Shown: positions 19,495 to 29,564, counted from the first letter of the stretch. The stretch: DNA of 64,000 nt from Thiogranum sp963752745 (GCA_963752745.1 CAVWAK010000005.1:1-64000), one strand, 5' to 3'. Translations and numbers: made by a program. The notes: generated by a model not told the origin, from the letters alone.

Positions 19495-19752
19495 GAAAAC
19501 ACCCTTTCATATCTTGCTAATATTTAAAATTGTATGCGTTCCTGTTCGCTACGGCAGTTTTTTATTCCTGCTCCTGTTTATCAACCGCTTTCTATCCATA
19601 AACCCTGATCTATATCAAATGGACCTTAAGTAGCGGGAGAGTTGTCTCGACACAATCAGTTTCTGTAAATGAAAACACCTCTCTGGATTACCCTCCCCCT
19701 TACCGGCAATGTGGCATATTATTCAGCAAGGCGAGAATCTATAAGCCATGAG

Positions 19753-20412
19753 TTACTGACCAAAACACGCTGGATCGTCGTTCTTCGGGTTGTTTACATA
19801 CTTCCCCACCGCGCTGGCCTCCAATAATCCGGCATACGGAACCAGCATCGACTCCAGCTGGGTGCGACTGAAACGGTCTGTATTCAGCCAGGTGTTGTAC
19901 TGGGCTTTATTCAGGATGACCGGCATGCGGTCATGGACAGGCCGTACTGTCTCATTGGCGGTTGTAACAATAATTGTGCAGCTATCGAACCCTTCGCCTT
20001 CCTTGTCCCAGTGATCCCAAAGTCCGGCGAAGGCGAACATTTCATTTTCCGGCAGATGTATATGGTAGGGAGTCTTCTGACCATCTGCCCGCTTCCATTC
20101 ATAAAAGCCTGATGCCGGGATCAGGCAGCGCTTGTGCTTGAAGGGGTTGCGATAAGCCGGCTTGTCTGCCACCGATTCAGCACGCGCATTAATGGTCGAG
20201 TAACCTGGCCTGGACTCCCTGGACCAGTTAGGAACCAGGCCCCACCGCGCACTGATTAACTCTCTACCTCGAGCTGACTGCCGTATGACGGGCACATCCT
20301 GACCGGGGGCTATGTTGTAACGAGGTCCCGGGTAATTAAACAGTGCGTGCTCAATTTCGAAGTAATCAACCAGTGCCTCTGCATCAGTAATCAGGTTATA
20401 GCGGCCACACAA
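19753..20412 (-). CDS. SRAP (HMCES/YedK) family protein
   Basis: 219-residue SOS-response-associated peptidase family protein. Members use the catalytic Cys2 to form a stable crosslink with abasic sites in single-stranded DNA. The sequence starts MCGRYNL, as required, and has the other active-site blocks: RYNIAPGQDVPV, WGLVPNW, NARAESVADKPAY, CLIPASGFYEW and the histidine in RPVHDRMPVIL. Length is normal. No LexA box stands out in the short upstream region. Confidence 0.93.
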   Translation of the reverse strand: MCGRYNLITDAEALVDYFEIEHALFNYPGPRYNIAPGQDVPVIRQSARGRELISARWGLVPNWSRESRPGYSTINARAESVADKPAYRNPFKHKRCLIPASGFYEWKRADGQKTPYHIHLPENEMFAFAGLWDHWDKEGEGFDSCTIIVTTANETVRPVHDRMPVILNKAQYNTWLNTDRFSRTQLESMLVPYAGLLEASAVGKYVNNPKNDDPACFGQ

Positions 20413-20560
20413 AACTATCGCCCTCCGGGGCTGGACTCTGCATTATCTTGCGGCCATCATGGTAGTCCTGTGTTACCCGTTCTGGAAGTAATGGCGATGA
20501 AAGATGGTTCAGCCGGGTAACAAGGAACGGGTGTGAGCGAGGCTTTTTATACAATTACGC

Positions 20561-20890
20561 GTGAAGAGACGCTGGCAACCCAGCACTCATCACCGTACGT
20601 TATTGTTGATAGTGCTGTTCGAGAACATCCAGGTATTCAACTGCCGTTCGGAAACCCGTTTGATCTTTCGGCATAACCCCCTGCGGAATCCGCTCCTGCT
20701 ATTCGGGACCGCCAGCGCACAATTGATACACATCGGGGCTATGTATACTCCCTGGCTGAGTGATGTGCTCCAGATTCAGCCGGTATCACCGGAGCACTGG
20801 CTGCAACTACTGGGGCTGGCTTTAACAGTACTGGTAGTAATGGAGCTTCACAAATTAGCCCGGCATGTATTCACGGCGCGCCTTTCAGAC
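20561..20890 (+). pseudogene. Remnant of a P-type cation-transporting ATPase (C-terminal end)
   Basis: The reading frame encodes only the last membrane helices of a Cation_ATPase_C domain: TLLLIVLFENIQVFNCRSET, then NPLLLFGTASAQLIHIGAMY, PWLSDVL and LGLALTVLVVMELHKL. The phosphorylation motif DKTGT and the nucleotide domain, some 700 residues, are missing, so this is a truncated leftover. After about 20890 the frame runs into antisense of the sulfotransferase gene that follows head to head. An ancestor with a full ATPase must have been lost by deletion. Confidence 0.72.
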
Positions 20891-20907
20891 CAGGACACGC
20901 TTCGGGA

Positions 20908-21852
20908 TCAGGAAGCTTGCTGGTCATCCTGCGACCGACTGGCAGCACTGTCCTGCCCGTACCCGAATACCGGGTCCAGATTCGCATTCACCATGTGGTC
21001 GATTTCCCTCACCTGCGCATCTTCGAAATAATCGCGATATCCGCCGACCTTGCCACGGCGAACCTTGAAAGAGTTTGGATTACTCTTGTCGCCAGGCCTG
21101 ACGCGAACACCGCTGCCCTTGAACAGGCTTTTTTCTTCGAGCTTTTTCATATTTTCGTAAGCGGCGAATTCCACGGCTTTATCGATCTCTTCTTTGGTAC
21201 CAGGCGTACCGACAAACTCAAGCACCCGCTGCATCACGCCGGCAGGATCGGTTCGCATGTCTTCGTAACGAATAATTAACAGGTTTTCGAGATCGGGCAG
21301 GGCGCGCGCCCAGCCATTGCAAAAATCGATAATCCTCGGCACACCGCAATCGGGATTGGTAACAAAGTCCCAGGCATTAACGTCTGCGCCGTGTGGCGGG
21401 TATTTATTGAGTACCTTCTTGTGCGGGCGCATGCGGTACTTCCATTGAAAAAACTGCGATACGGCGACATCACGCGGGTCGCGCACTAGCAGTACAACTT
21501 TCTTCCCACGGAAGTGATTCAGGTTACCCCATTCATTAAGATAGTCACGCATGTAATTGTTATGACTAAAAAATACCCTTGGTACTTTAGGCTGTTTCTT
21601 ATGCAGGTTATCGAATTCCAGCAGGCGATTGACGGGTAACTGGTGTTTGATCTGGTAGAACCTGGACAGCATCACCCGAAACCAGGTGCGACCGCTCTTG
21701 CCCCAGGAAATCAAAACCCAGTCAGCGCGTTGCAGCTTGCGAAATTCTTCCTTGCCGCGTAAGCGACGTTCGATGGCAATGCGTTTCGATTGCGGGAGAA
21801 AAAACAGCACGGCAGTAATATGCCGTAAAATAACTGCCCAGGTTTCTTGCAT
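20908..21852 (-). CDS. Sulfotransferase (PAPS-dependent), paralogue 3
   Basis: 314-residue sulfotransferase of the same subfamily as those at 7726 and 43773. Motifs: PAPS loop WGKSGRTWFRVMLSRFY (about residue 50), FDNLHKK, FFSHNNYMRDY, RDPRDVAVSQFFQWKYRMRP and KVRRGKVGGYRDYF. The ATG at 21852 follows a short hydrophobic N terminus (VILRHITAVLFFLP) that may attach it to the membrane. Unlike the other two paralogues it has no GT8-like partner. Instead it abuts the P-type ATPase remnant, so this locus looks rearranged. Confidence 0.88.
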   Translation of the reverse strand: MQETWAVILRHITAVLFFLPQSKRIAIERRLRGKEEFRKLQRADWVLISWGKSGRTWFRVMLSRFYQIKHQLPVNRLLEFDNLHKKQPKVPRVFFSHNNYMRDYLNEWGNLNHFRGKKVVLLVRDPRDVAVSQFFQWKYRMRPHKKVLNKYPPHGADVNAWDFVTNPDCGVPRIIDFCNGWARALPDLENLLIIRYEDMRTDPAGVMQRVLEFVGTPGTKEEIDKAVEFAAYENMKKLEEKSLFKGSGVRVRPGDKSNPNSFKVRRGKVGGYRDYFEDAQVREIDHMVNANLDPVFGYGQDSAASRSQDDQQAS

Positions 21853-22018
21853 GGAGTATTAACGTCCTGCGGAGTGCCCGCCTTACCGGGCTGAAGTGAC
21901 GTATTTTACCGGCATAACAGTGCCGGTGCACGCATGTTTAGCGCACAGACAAGAAGACCGGAGCTGAAAAAAGGACTTGAACCGTTTGCGACGCTGACCG
22001 GCTGCCCAGTGTTACCGG

Positions 22019-23222
22019 CTAGCGATCAGACCAGGGCGTGAACGGGAAGATCGGCGGGGCATCGCGCAGTTCACGCGGCGACACCAGCAGGCGGTAGCCG
22101 TTCTGCCACTGCATGAGGAAAATCGACTTGGCCAGCTGCTTTCCGCTTGCGTCGACGCGGTAGTTACCGAGCAGCGAGCGGAACACCATGCTGCCCAGCT
22201 GTTCACGCACCTTGTCCTTGTCGAGCGAGCCGGCAAGGCGAACACCGGCTTCCAGCACCTGCGCAGCCCCATAGCCATAGGCGGCATGCACGCCGGCGTT
22301 GCGACCGAACTGTTCCTTGAAACGGAAAGAGAAATCATACGCCAGGGGCACGTTGCCGCTGCGCATCCAGGAGACTACCCCCATCACCCCGTTGGCGTCC
22401 TCTCCCAGCCGGTCGCCGAACTCGGTCAAGGCCGGCCCGACGGTGAAGGCCATCGCCTTGGGTGAAAAATTCTGCCGTTTCGACTCTTTGACGATGGCCA
22501 CCGAATCGTCCAGATAAGTCGCCCCAATGACCAGTTCGGGTTGGGCGGCCTTCATGCCACTGACCAGTCCGGAAAAGTCGGTATTGTCCAGCGGGTATTC
22601 CTGGTCATAGACGATGGTCATGCCGCGTTCCGCGGCAATCGAACGCACACCTTGCGCAACTTCGGTTGAAAAATCAGCGTTGGGATAAACCAGCGCAATG
22701 CGGTTCAACCCGGCATTATCCTGTGCCGCTTCCAGCAGCAGAGTCATGTAGGCAGCTGCCGGGGCATCCACCTGGAAAATATTGCGATAACCCTGCGACC
22801 AGATCATGCTGGACGCCGCTCCGGCGGCCACCATGGGAAAGTCATGCTCCTCGGCAACCGCGGCGGCCACCATGGTGAGATCCGAAGAATAGGGTCCGAT
22901 AAGCAGATCGACCTTATCCTCGTTGATCAGTTTACGGTACAGCCGGCGGGTGGTTTCCGCATCAGACTTGTCATCGTAAGAGACCAGTTCGACCTTGCGT
23001 CCCAGCAAGGCACCGCGCGCATTGATGTCGTGTACCCACATCCTGATACCGTGCAGCTGATCCTCTCCCGGCGCCGCATAAACCCCGGTCAACGACGCAG
23101 TTGCCCCGACCCTGATGGGCTCTGCCGCCATGACCTGAGACACGATCGCGGAGTACAGCAGGATAAACATGCCCAGCAAACGGGCGTGACAGGTTGGCGG
23201 CTATTCCTTTTTCAGTATTCAT
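22019..23222 (-). CDS. LivK-type periplasmic binding protein, frame broken in signal peptide
   Basis: Type I periplasmic ligand-binding protein (Peripla_BP_6; branched-chain amino acid/amide family). The mature part starts near AEPIRVGATASLTGVY and continues with LLIGPYSSDLTMVAAAVAEE and GATYLDDSVAIVKESK. The long frame opens at TTG 23179/ATG 23170 in the middle of the signal peptide. One base of a GGG run at 23182-23184 is in excess: skipping it joins ATG 23222 (MNTEKGIAANLSR) to RLLGMFILLYSAIVSQVMA, a complete signal peptide. No permease or ATPase genes are nearby. It lies 10 bases after mlaA in the same operon, so it may bind a lipid-related or hydrophobic ligand; that is inference. Confidence 0.8.
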
Positions 23223-23232
23223 AGCGATCAGC

Positions 23233-23995
23233 TTATCTCTCGATGTCGAGCTTGCGCTTGGTGGTATACAGCAAACGTATCCACTCGTATTCAAATGGCG
23301 ACCCGGTTTCGTAATAACGGAATGCGGTATGTGCACGTAAATCGATGGCTTTCATGATATCCATGGTCCATTCCTGCCAGGTTTCCATGTCCGTCGTGCG
23401 CGCCCTGATCTCGTTATAGGCGTACCAGTCGACACCCAGACCGACACCATCACGTACGTTGGACGGGCCCAGCACCGGCAACACCAGGAACGGACCATTA
23501 CCCACGCCCCAGTAGCCCAGGGTCTGGCCGAAATCCTCATCGCTGCGTGGCACATCATTGGCAATATCGAGAAAACCCAGCAAACCAACTGTCGAATTGA
23601 TGGCCAGTCGCGTCGTGGTATTCATGGTCTTGTCCAGATTCAACTGGAGAATACTGTTAACCAGCGTGGTGACGTCCTGAAGGTTACGAAAGAAATTATG
23701 AATGCCCTTTTCCACCGGATCCGGCGCCACAAACTGATAGGCGTTGACGGCAGGCAGGAAGACATACTTGTCGAAGCGGTAGTTGAACCGGTACATGGTG
23801 CGGTTGAAGCCTTCCCAGGGATCGGATATCTCGATTCGCTTGCCTTCCAGCTCCGGGCCACCGAGCACTCGCTCCGCTGAAAATGCAGGCGGCACCACCT
23901 CCGCACCCTCGGGGACCACTTTCGGTGCTGTCGAACAGCCCGTGAACACCAGCACCGCAAGCATAAGCAGGGAAAGGCTGATTCTGTTTGTCCAT
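23233..23995 (-). CDS. mlaA: MlaA (VacJ) outer-membrane lipoprotein, start frame uncertain
   Basis: Outer-membrane lipoprotein that removes phospholipids from the outer leaflet and hands them to the Mla pathway. The body is intact: DPWEGFNRTMYRFNYRFDKY, NFFRNLQDVTTLVN, FGQTLGYWGVGNGPFLVLP and GPSNVRDGVG are all family motifs. The lipobox is VFTGCS. The long frame opens only at ATG 23964, leaving nine residues before the cysteine. The missing signal peptide (RISLSLLMLAVLVFTGC) is present in the upstream DNA, but joining it to the ATG at 23995 (MDK) needs one base at about 23987-23990 to be skipped. Other mla genes are absent from the window. Confidence 0.9.
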
Positions 23996-24017
23996 TATTT
24001 TCATCATCTGTCCGGCC

Positions 24018-25286
24018 TCACTGCGTGAAAACGTTGACCATGTGGGTCACGTTATCGCGGTAGTCCATGTTGCCGCAGTGCCCGCCCCTGGGATAAATCT
24101 TGGCACGCTCACCGAATACGCGCGGGAAAAAGTCGATCTGCCCCGGCTCGAGGATCAGGTCGTCCTCGTTATGCATCACCTCGATCTTCTCGGCAGTGCG
24201 CAGATAGTCTTCGATAGCCTCCAGGCTCATCTGATCGATCAGCTCGCCGCGGCGAAGACCGGGGACGCGTTTTTCCTCGTATGGATAGAAGTACACATGA
24301 AAGAAATCCGTAAAGCCCAGTGCGTGCGCTACCGGCTGTAATTCACCGGGTGAAGTATTCTTGGTGAAGCGTACGTTTGACGGTTTGATAAAACCGAAAT
24401 TCGTCATCAGGTCTGAAGTGAACGCCATGTTGGCGGATGAAATACGGAATGACACACCGATGAGTGCCGCCAGCTCTTCCGTGTCGGGATCGACCGCCTC
24501 GAAGGCCTTGTAGAGAAATTCATCGTTGATATCGACGCGGTCAGCACGCTTGTAAACACGGCCGATCTGTTCGACCAGGCGGTTATAAAAACGCGGGAAG
24601 TTGTCGATCCCGCCAGGGATATTTTCCAGCATGCGGTCGAGCAGCGAGATTGAACTGTACAGGCGCACCGGCGGATTGATCAGCAGCGCTTTCCTGAAAT
24701 TAAACGTCTTGCGGGATTCATCCAGGTAGGTGACAAACGCAGTATTGAAACCGCCGAGACTGTAGCCGGTGACGTAAAAGTCAGTCACCTCGATTTTCGA
24801 CTTGAGACCGTCCCAGATTTTCTCCATCACCCGGTACAGGTCTTCAGCATCACGGTAGGCGTGTCCGGGCACGCCGGTTTCAGACGCCGCAACAATGAAA
24901 TTCATAAACGTCGGCGAGGAAATGGATACGACATGGAAACCGGCGTTGTAGAAGGCCCGTGCCATATTGGTGTTCTTGGCGCCACTGTAGGACGCCCCGG
25001 TGCCGGCGATCAGGAACACCAGCGGCGCCGGTTTTTTCTGCAGCACCTCGAAATAGCGCAGCTCGCGGTCGAAAAACAGCGGATCCGGCACTTCGCGGTC
25101 GAATATGGCGATGCTGCGGCGCTTGATGGGGATGTCTTCGGGCAGTTCGGCGCGATAGGCAGGCGGGGTGCCGACCACCGTCGCCATGAAGGGATTGTCA
25201 ATCGGGAAACCGTACGGCTCGCTGGTCGCCCAGCTGGCTGACATACACAGGCACGTGATCAAGAGCACGCTCAGTCTTGTTGTCAT
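24018..25286 (-). CDS. Exported alpha/beta hydrolase next to mlaA
   Basis: 422-residue protein with a signal peptide (TTRLSVLLITCLCMSASWA). It has an alpha/beta hydrolase core: PLVFLIAGTGASYSG as the oxyanion region, the nucleophile elbow VTGYSLGGFNT (G-x-S-x-G) and a late histidine in YPRGGHCGNMDY. ATG 25286 is chosen because AGGAAG sits nine bases upstream and a signal peptide follows; the frame is open further. First gene of the operon with mlaA and the LivK-type binding protein. A periplasmic lipase or esterase acting on envelope lipids is plausible but unproven. Confidence 0.8.
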   Translation of the reverse strand: MTTRLSVLLITCLCMSASWATSEPYGFPIDNPFMATVVGTPPAYRAELPEDIPIKRRSIAIFDREVPDPLFFDRELRYFEVLQKKPAPLVFLIAGTGASYSGAKNTNMARAFYNAGFHVVSISSPTFMNFIVAASETGVPGHAYRDAEDLYRVMEKIWDGLKSKIEVTDFYVTGYSLGGFNTAFVTYLDESRKTFNFRKALLINPPVRLYSSISLLDRMLENIPGGIDNFPRFYNRLVEQIGRVYKRADRVDINDEFLYKAFEAVDPDTEELAALIGVSFRISSANMAFTSDLMTNFGFIKPSNVRFTKNTSPGELQPVAHALGFTDFFHVYFYPYEEKRVPGLRRGELIDQMSLEAIEDYLRTAEKIEVMHNEDDLILEPGQIDFFPRVFGERAKIYPRGGHCGNMDYRDNVTHMVNVFTQ

Positions 25287-25515
25287 TTTGCATCTTCCTG
25301 AAGGCGAAGGCCTAGACTGCTGGAAACTGTACCACAGAGCAAGTAGGACCTGTCCACACAGTTTTGCCATTACGCGCCAAAATTACTGCACGGATTTGAC
25401 CTGCATCAGATTTGTCATGGCCAGCGATGAGTTGGAGCCTGTATGATACCGCACTTCCGCAATCCGGACTTGCAACCTACCGAACCACTCACAATCGACA
25501 GAAAGGGGATTTTCT

Positions 25516-26340
25516 GTGAACCACCCAGTCAGACACATACTGCTTCCAGCGCTCTTTTTACTCATTTCCGCCTGCAATGCCACCACCCCGACCAAGCAGG
25601 GCAGCCCGGCGCCCGTACTCTCCGGCATCGAGTCCCGTGGCGAGTTAATCCTGGGCACATCGGCGAATATGGCGCCCATGACCTTTGTCCGCGACGACGG
25701 CAAGGTAGTCGGTGTGGATATCGATATCGCCCGCTTCATGGCTGACGCGATGGGTGCCAAGCTCACAGTCAAAACCCTGCCCTTTACGGATTTGCTGCCA
25801 GCATTACAACGCGGTGAAGTCGATGTAGTTATTTCAAACATGACCATCACCCAGCAGCGCAATATGAAAGTCGCTTTTGTAGGCCCCTATATGAAATCGG
25901 GCAAGTGTATTGTCACCAAACAGGCCAACCTGGCAAAAGCGGAACAGGCTGAAGATCTGAATACACCAGATACCGTAATTGCTGTCATGGAAGGCACTAC
26001 CAGCCAGGATTTTGTGGCCACACTACTCCCTGAAGCCACTATCGTACCGACCAGGGATCAGCAGGATGCTGTTGCCATGGTCAGAAATAACCAGGCCGGC
26101 GGCATGCTGACTGATTATCCGGTCTGCCTGTCCACCCTGAAAAACAACCCGGACGCCGGCTTCGTCACGCTGTTTTCACTACTCAGCTACGAACCCATCG
26201 GCATTGCCCTGCCTGCTACTGATCCCCTGCTGATCAACTGGAGCCAGCACTTCCTGCAACGCATGGAAGCGCTGGGTGTAATGGATGAAATCAGTGCACG
26301 CTGGTTTGGCGAATATGCCGACGCTATCAAACCGGAGTAA
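25516..26340 (+). CDS. Family 3 solute-binding lipoprotein
   Basis: 274-residue SBP_bac_3 protein (polar amino acid type binding protein). It starts at GTG 25516 with a strong ribosome site (GAAAGGGGATTTTCT). The N terminus is a lipoprotein signal with lipobox LISACN. The domain shows RGELILGTSANMAPMTF, VGVDIDIARFMADAMGAKL, LLPALQRGEVDVVISNMTIT and GTTSQDFVATLLP. No transporter genes adjoin it; it may serve a distant permease or act as a sensor-like scavenger. Confidence 0.87.
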   Translation: MNHPVRHILLPALFLLISACNATTPTKQGSPAPVLSGIESRGELILGTSANMAPMTFVRDDGKVVGVDIDIARFMADAMGAKLTVKTLPFTDLLPALQRGEVDVVISNMTITQQRNMKVAFVGPYMKSGKCIVTKQANLAKAEQAEDLNTPDTVIAVMEGTTSQDFVATLLPEATIVPTRDQQDAVAMVRNNQAGGMLTDYPVCLSTLKNNPDAGFVTLFSLLSYEPIGIALPATDPLLINWSQHFLQRMEALGVMDEISARWFGEYADAIKPE

Positions 26341-26380
26341 GCCAGCTGGCCTATACTAACGGTACTTTTGCAGGACCACC

Positions 26381-26401
26381 CTCTCTCCCGTCGGGAGAGA
26401 G
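26381..26401. terminator. Perfect 9-bp hairpin between the binding protein and gnd
   Basis: CTCTCTCCC, loop GTC, GGGAGAGAG. The stem is perfect but no T run follows on either strand, so simple intrinsic termination is doubtful. It lies 41 bases after the binding-protein stop and 22 bases before the gnd start, so it could act on RNA stability or gnd translation. Confidence 0.35.
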
Positions 26402-26422
26402 CATCACATCAAGGATTAGCAC

Positions 26423-27433
26423 ATGCAATTAGGTATGCTGGGTCTGGGCCGTATGGGCGCAAACATCGTTCGTCGGCTGATGAAGGCCGGACACGAATGC
26501 GTAGTTTACAACCGCTCTCCGGGCCCCGTTCAAGAGCTGGCCGGCGAAGGGGCCGTGGGTTCTTCCGATCTGGACGACTTTGTCGGCAAACTCGACACAC
26601 CACGGGTGATATGGCTGATGGTACCCGCCGCGGTGGTGGATAGCATGATCGATGACCTGGCCGGGCGCCTGCAGCCAGGCGACATTATTATTGATGGCGG
26701 CAATTCCTTCTACCAGGACGACATCTCCCGTGCCCACAAACTCCGGGACAAGGGTATCCACTATGTCGATATCGGCACCAGTGGCGGCGTGTGGGGACTG
26801 GAGCGTGGCTACTGCCTGATGATCGGCGGTGAATCAGAAACTGTCAGTCACCTTGACCCACTGTTGAAAACTATCGCCCCGGGCAGGGGTGATATCGAAC
26901 GCACACCGGGCCGCACTGGCGAAGCTTCGACGTCAGAGCAGGGTTACCTGCATTGCGGGCCCAATGGCGCAGGTCATTTTGTCAAAATGGTACACAACGG
27001 TATCGAGTACGGCATCATGGCCGCCTACGCTGAAGGCATGAACATCCTCAAACACGCGAATGTCGGCAAGGGCAGCCATGATATCGATGCTGAAACCTCG
27101 CCGTTGCGAAATCCCGAACACTACCAGTACGACATCGACACAGCGGAAGTCGCGGAACTCTGGCGGCGCGGCAGTGTGGTCGCCTCCTGGCTGCTGGATC
27201 TCACTGCGATTGCGCTGCGTGAGAATCCGGATCTATCCGATTTTTCAGGCCGTGTGTCAGATTCCGGCGAAGGCCGCTGGACCAGCATGGCCGCCATTGA
27301 AACCGGAACCTCGGCGCATGTACTGACTGCGGCCCTGTTCAATCGCTTCACTTCTCAGGGTGAAACCGATTTTGCCGACCGCCTGCTCTCTGCCATGCGT
27401 TACCAGTTCGGCGGACACCACGAGAAAACCTGA
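26423..27433 (+). CDS. gnd: 6-phosphogluconate dehydrogenase, decarboxylating (short type)
   Basis: Oxidative decarboxylation of 6-phosphogluconate to ribulose 5-phosphate. The 336-residue product is of the short (GntZ/YqeC) type rather than the 470-residue classical enzyme. It has the Rossmann motif GMLGLGRMGANIVRRL at the N terminus, IIDGGNSFYQDD, the substrate motif DIGTSGGVWGLERGYCLM, and the catalytic lysine in GAGHFVKMVHNGIEYG. The short type is often NAD-dependent. It is followed 16 bases later by glgX, which links it to sugar-phosphate and glycogen metabolism. Confidence 0.94.
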   Translation: MQLGMLGLGRMGANIVRRLMKAGHECVVYNRSPGPVQELAGEGAVGSSDLDDFVGKLDTPRVIWLMVPAAVVDSMIDDLAGRLQPGDIIIDGGNSFYQDDISRAHKLRDKGIHYVDIGTSGGVWGLERGYCLMIGGESETVSHLDPLLKTIAPGRGDIERTPGRTGEASTSEQGYLHCGPNGAGHFVKMVHNGIEYGIMAAYAEGMNILKHANVGKGSHDIDAETSPLRNPEHYQYDIDTAEVAELWRRGSVVASWLLDLTAIALRENPDLSDFSGRVSDSGEGRWTSMAAIETGTSAHVLTAALFNRFTSQGETDFADRLLSAMRYQFGGHHEKT

Positions 27434-27449
27434 CAACCCCGTTGCCTGT

Positions 27450-29564
27450 ATGACCAATACACAACAGCAGATCCAGACACAATATGTGACGCAGGCAGGC
27501 GTACGCTATCCGTCCGGGGTAAAAGTCGACGAGCAAGGCGTGAATTTTTCCATTTTCAGCCGCCACGCCCTGCATGTAGAACTGCTGCTGTTTGCCACGG
27601 CGGACAGCCAGACTGCGTTTCAGACAATCGAGCTGGACCCGGCGGTCAACAAGACTTTCTTCACCTGGCATATCTACATCGAATCCCTTCCGGCAAACAC
27701 CTGGTACGCCTGGCGAATGGACGGCCCTGGTGAAACACGCGAGACTGGTCGACGCTTTGACGCGGACAAGATTCTGCTCGATCCGTGGGCGCGGGCTGTG
27801 TCCGATAAGTTATGGAACCGCAGGGCTGCCGAACGACCCGGCGATAACACCGGCCAGTCCATGCGTTGCAAGATCACAGAATCACAATATGACTGGGAAG
27901 CAGATGAGTCACTGGCGCTCCCCTTCGAACAGGCCATCATCTATGAAATGCATGTTGGCGGTTTCAGTCGCCACGCTTCGGCAGATGTCTCGCACCCGGG
28001 AACTTTTTGTGCAGTAATCGAGAAAATCCCCTACCTGAAAAGTCTCGGCATCACTCACGTCGAACTGATGCCGGTCATGGCTTTCGATGAACAGGATGTG
28101 CCGCCCGGGACCGCAGCACTGGGCCTGAAAAACTACTGGGGATACAGCACCCACAGCTTTTTCTCGCCCCATGCCGGCTACTGCGTGACACCCGAGGAAG
28201 GCACGCATCAGGACGAATTCCGCGACATGGTCAAGGCGCTACACCGTGCAGGGATAGGCGTCATTCTCGATGTGGTGTTCAACCATACTGCCGAGGGTGG
28301 CCCTGACGGTCCGGTCATCAACTTCAAGGGGTTTGGCAGCAGCGTTTTCTACCACCTGGACGAAAACGACAAGACGCTGTTCAGGGATTACACCGGTTGC
28401 GGCAACACTGTGAACTGCAATCATCCTATTGTCGCCAATTTCATTATCAGCTGCCTGGAGTACTGGGTACGGGAAATGCACGTTGACGGTTTTCGCTTTG
28501 ATCTGGCCAGCGCCCTGGCACGCGGCGAAGACGGCACGCCCCTGCACGACCCGCCCGTGCTCTGGGGTATCGAACTCTCGGAGCAGCTGGCCAGCACCAA
28601 GTTGATCGCCGAAGCCTGGGATGCCGCCGGCCTGTACCAGGTTGGCAGCTTCCCTGGCTACCGCTGGGCCGAGTGGAACGGGCGTTACCGGGACGTCGTT
28701 CGCCGCTTCGTGCGCGGTGACAAAAACATGATCAGTGAACTGGCCACCCGTCTCAGTGGCAGCGCGGACTTTTATGAGCCACAACACCGCCTGCCAATTA
28801 ACAGCATTAATTTTGTCACCTGCCACGACGGTTTCACGCTCAATGACCTGTTCAGCTATCTCCAAAAGCATAACGATGCCAATGGCGAAAACAATCGTGA
28901 CGGACACAATGACAACCTCAGCTTCAACTGTGGCATTGAAGGCCCGACAACTGATCCGGTTATCATGGCGCAAAGAGAGCGCATGGCGAAAAATGTTTTT
29001 GCACTGTTACTGCTCAGCCAGGGCGTACCAATGTTGCTGGCCGGTGACGAGGTTCTCAAAAGTCAGTCGGGCAATAACAATGGTTACTGCCAGGACAATG
29101 AACTGACCTGGTTCGACTGGTCGCTGGTTGAAAAGAATGCGGGCATGCTACGCTTTGTAAAACAGATGATTGCCTTGCGCAAACGCCATCCGTCGCTCAT
29201 GCGCCGTCGCTTTCTCAATGGCCAACTGATTGAAGACCGCGGCATCAACGATATCGACTGGCATGGTGCAAAAGGTCGTGCGCCGGACTGGGATGACCCG
29301 GCAAGCCGACTACTGGGCTTCACACTTGCCGCCACCGATGATACTGAAGCCGACCTGCATGTCACCTTCAACATGTCTGACACCACCACCATCATCAATC
29401 TGCCGGATTTTTTCGACCGACACTGGCAGCTTGCCGTGAACACCGGTCAGGCATCACCCGGAGACATTCGGCCACCGGAACAGCAAAGACCCTACACACA
29501 GAAGCAGTTTTCCATTCTGCCCCGCTCCGCAGTGGTTTTCGAAAGCTATCGCCTGGATGCCTGA
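27450..29564 (+). CDS. glgX: Glycogen debranching enzyme GlgX
   Basis: 704-residue glycoside hydrolase family 13 protein (isoamylase type) that cleaves alpha-1,6 branches of glycogen or limit dextrin. Domain order: N-terminal CBM48 (about 15-110), the catalytic barrel (from VGGFSRHASAD on) and a C-terminal beta domain. Catalytic residues are visible: nucleophile in VDGFRFDLAS, acid/base in LIAEAWDAAG and the third carboxylate in VTCHDGFTLND. VVFNHTAEGG and NNRDGHNDNLSFNCG are typical of GlgX/TreX. ATG 27450 fits the family N terminus. Cytosolic. Confidence 0.95.
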   Translation: MTNTQQQIQTQYVTQAGVRYPSGVKVDEQGVNFSIFSRHALHVELLLFATADSQTAFQTIELDPAVNKTFFTWHIYIESLPANTWYAWRMDGPGETRETGRRFDADKILLDPWARAVSDKLWNRRAAERPGDNTGQSMRCKITESQYDWEADESLALPFEQAIIYEMHVGGFSRHASADVSHPGTFCAVIEKIPYLKSLGITHVELMPVMAFDEQDVPPGTAALGLKNYWGYSTHSFFSPHAGYCVTPEEGTHQDEFRDMVKALHRAGIGVILDVVFNHTAEGGPDGPVINFKGFGSSVFYHLDENDKTLFRDYTGCGNTVNCNHPIVANFIISCLEYWVREMHVDGFRFDLASALARGEDGTPLHDPPVLWGIELSEQLASTKLIAEAWDAAGLYQVGSFPGYRWAEWNGRYRDVVRRFVRGDKNMISELATRLSGSADFYEPQHRLPINSINFVTCHDGFTLNDLFSYLQKHNDANGENNRDGHNDNLSFNCGIEGPTTDPVIMAQRERMAKNVFALLLLSQGVPMLLAGDEVLKSQSGNNNGYCQDNELTWFDWSLVEKNAGMLRFVKQMIALRKRHPSLMRRRFLNGQLIEDRGINDIDWHGAKGRAPDWDDPASRLLGFTLAATDDTEADLHVTFNMSDTTTIINLPDFFDRHWQLAVNTGQASPGDIRPPEQQRPYTQKQFSILPRSAVVFESYRLDA

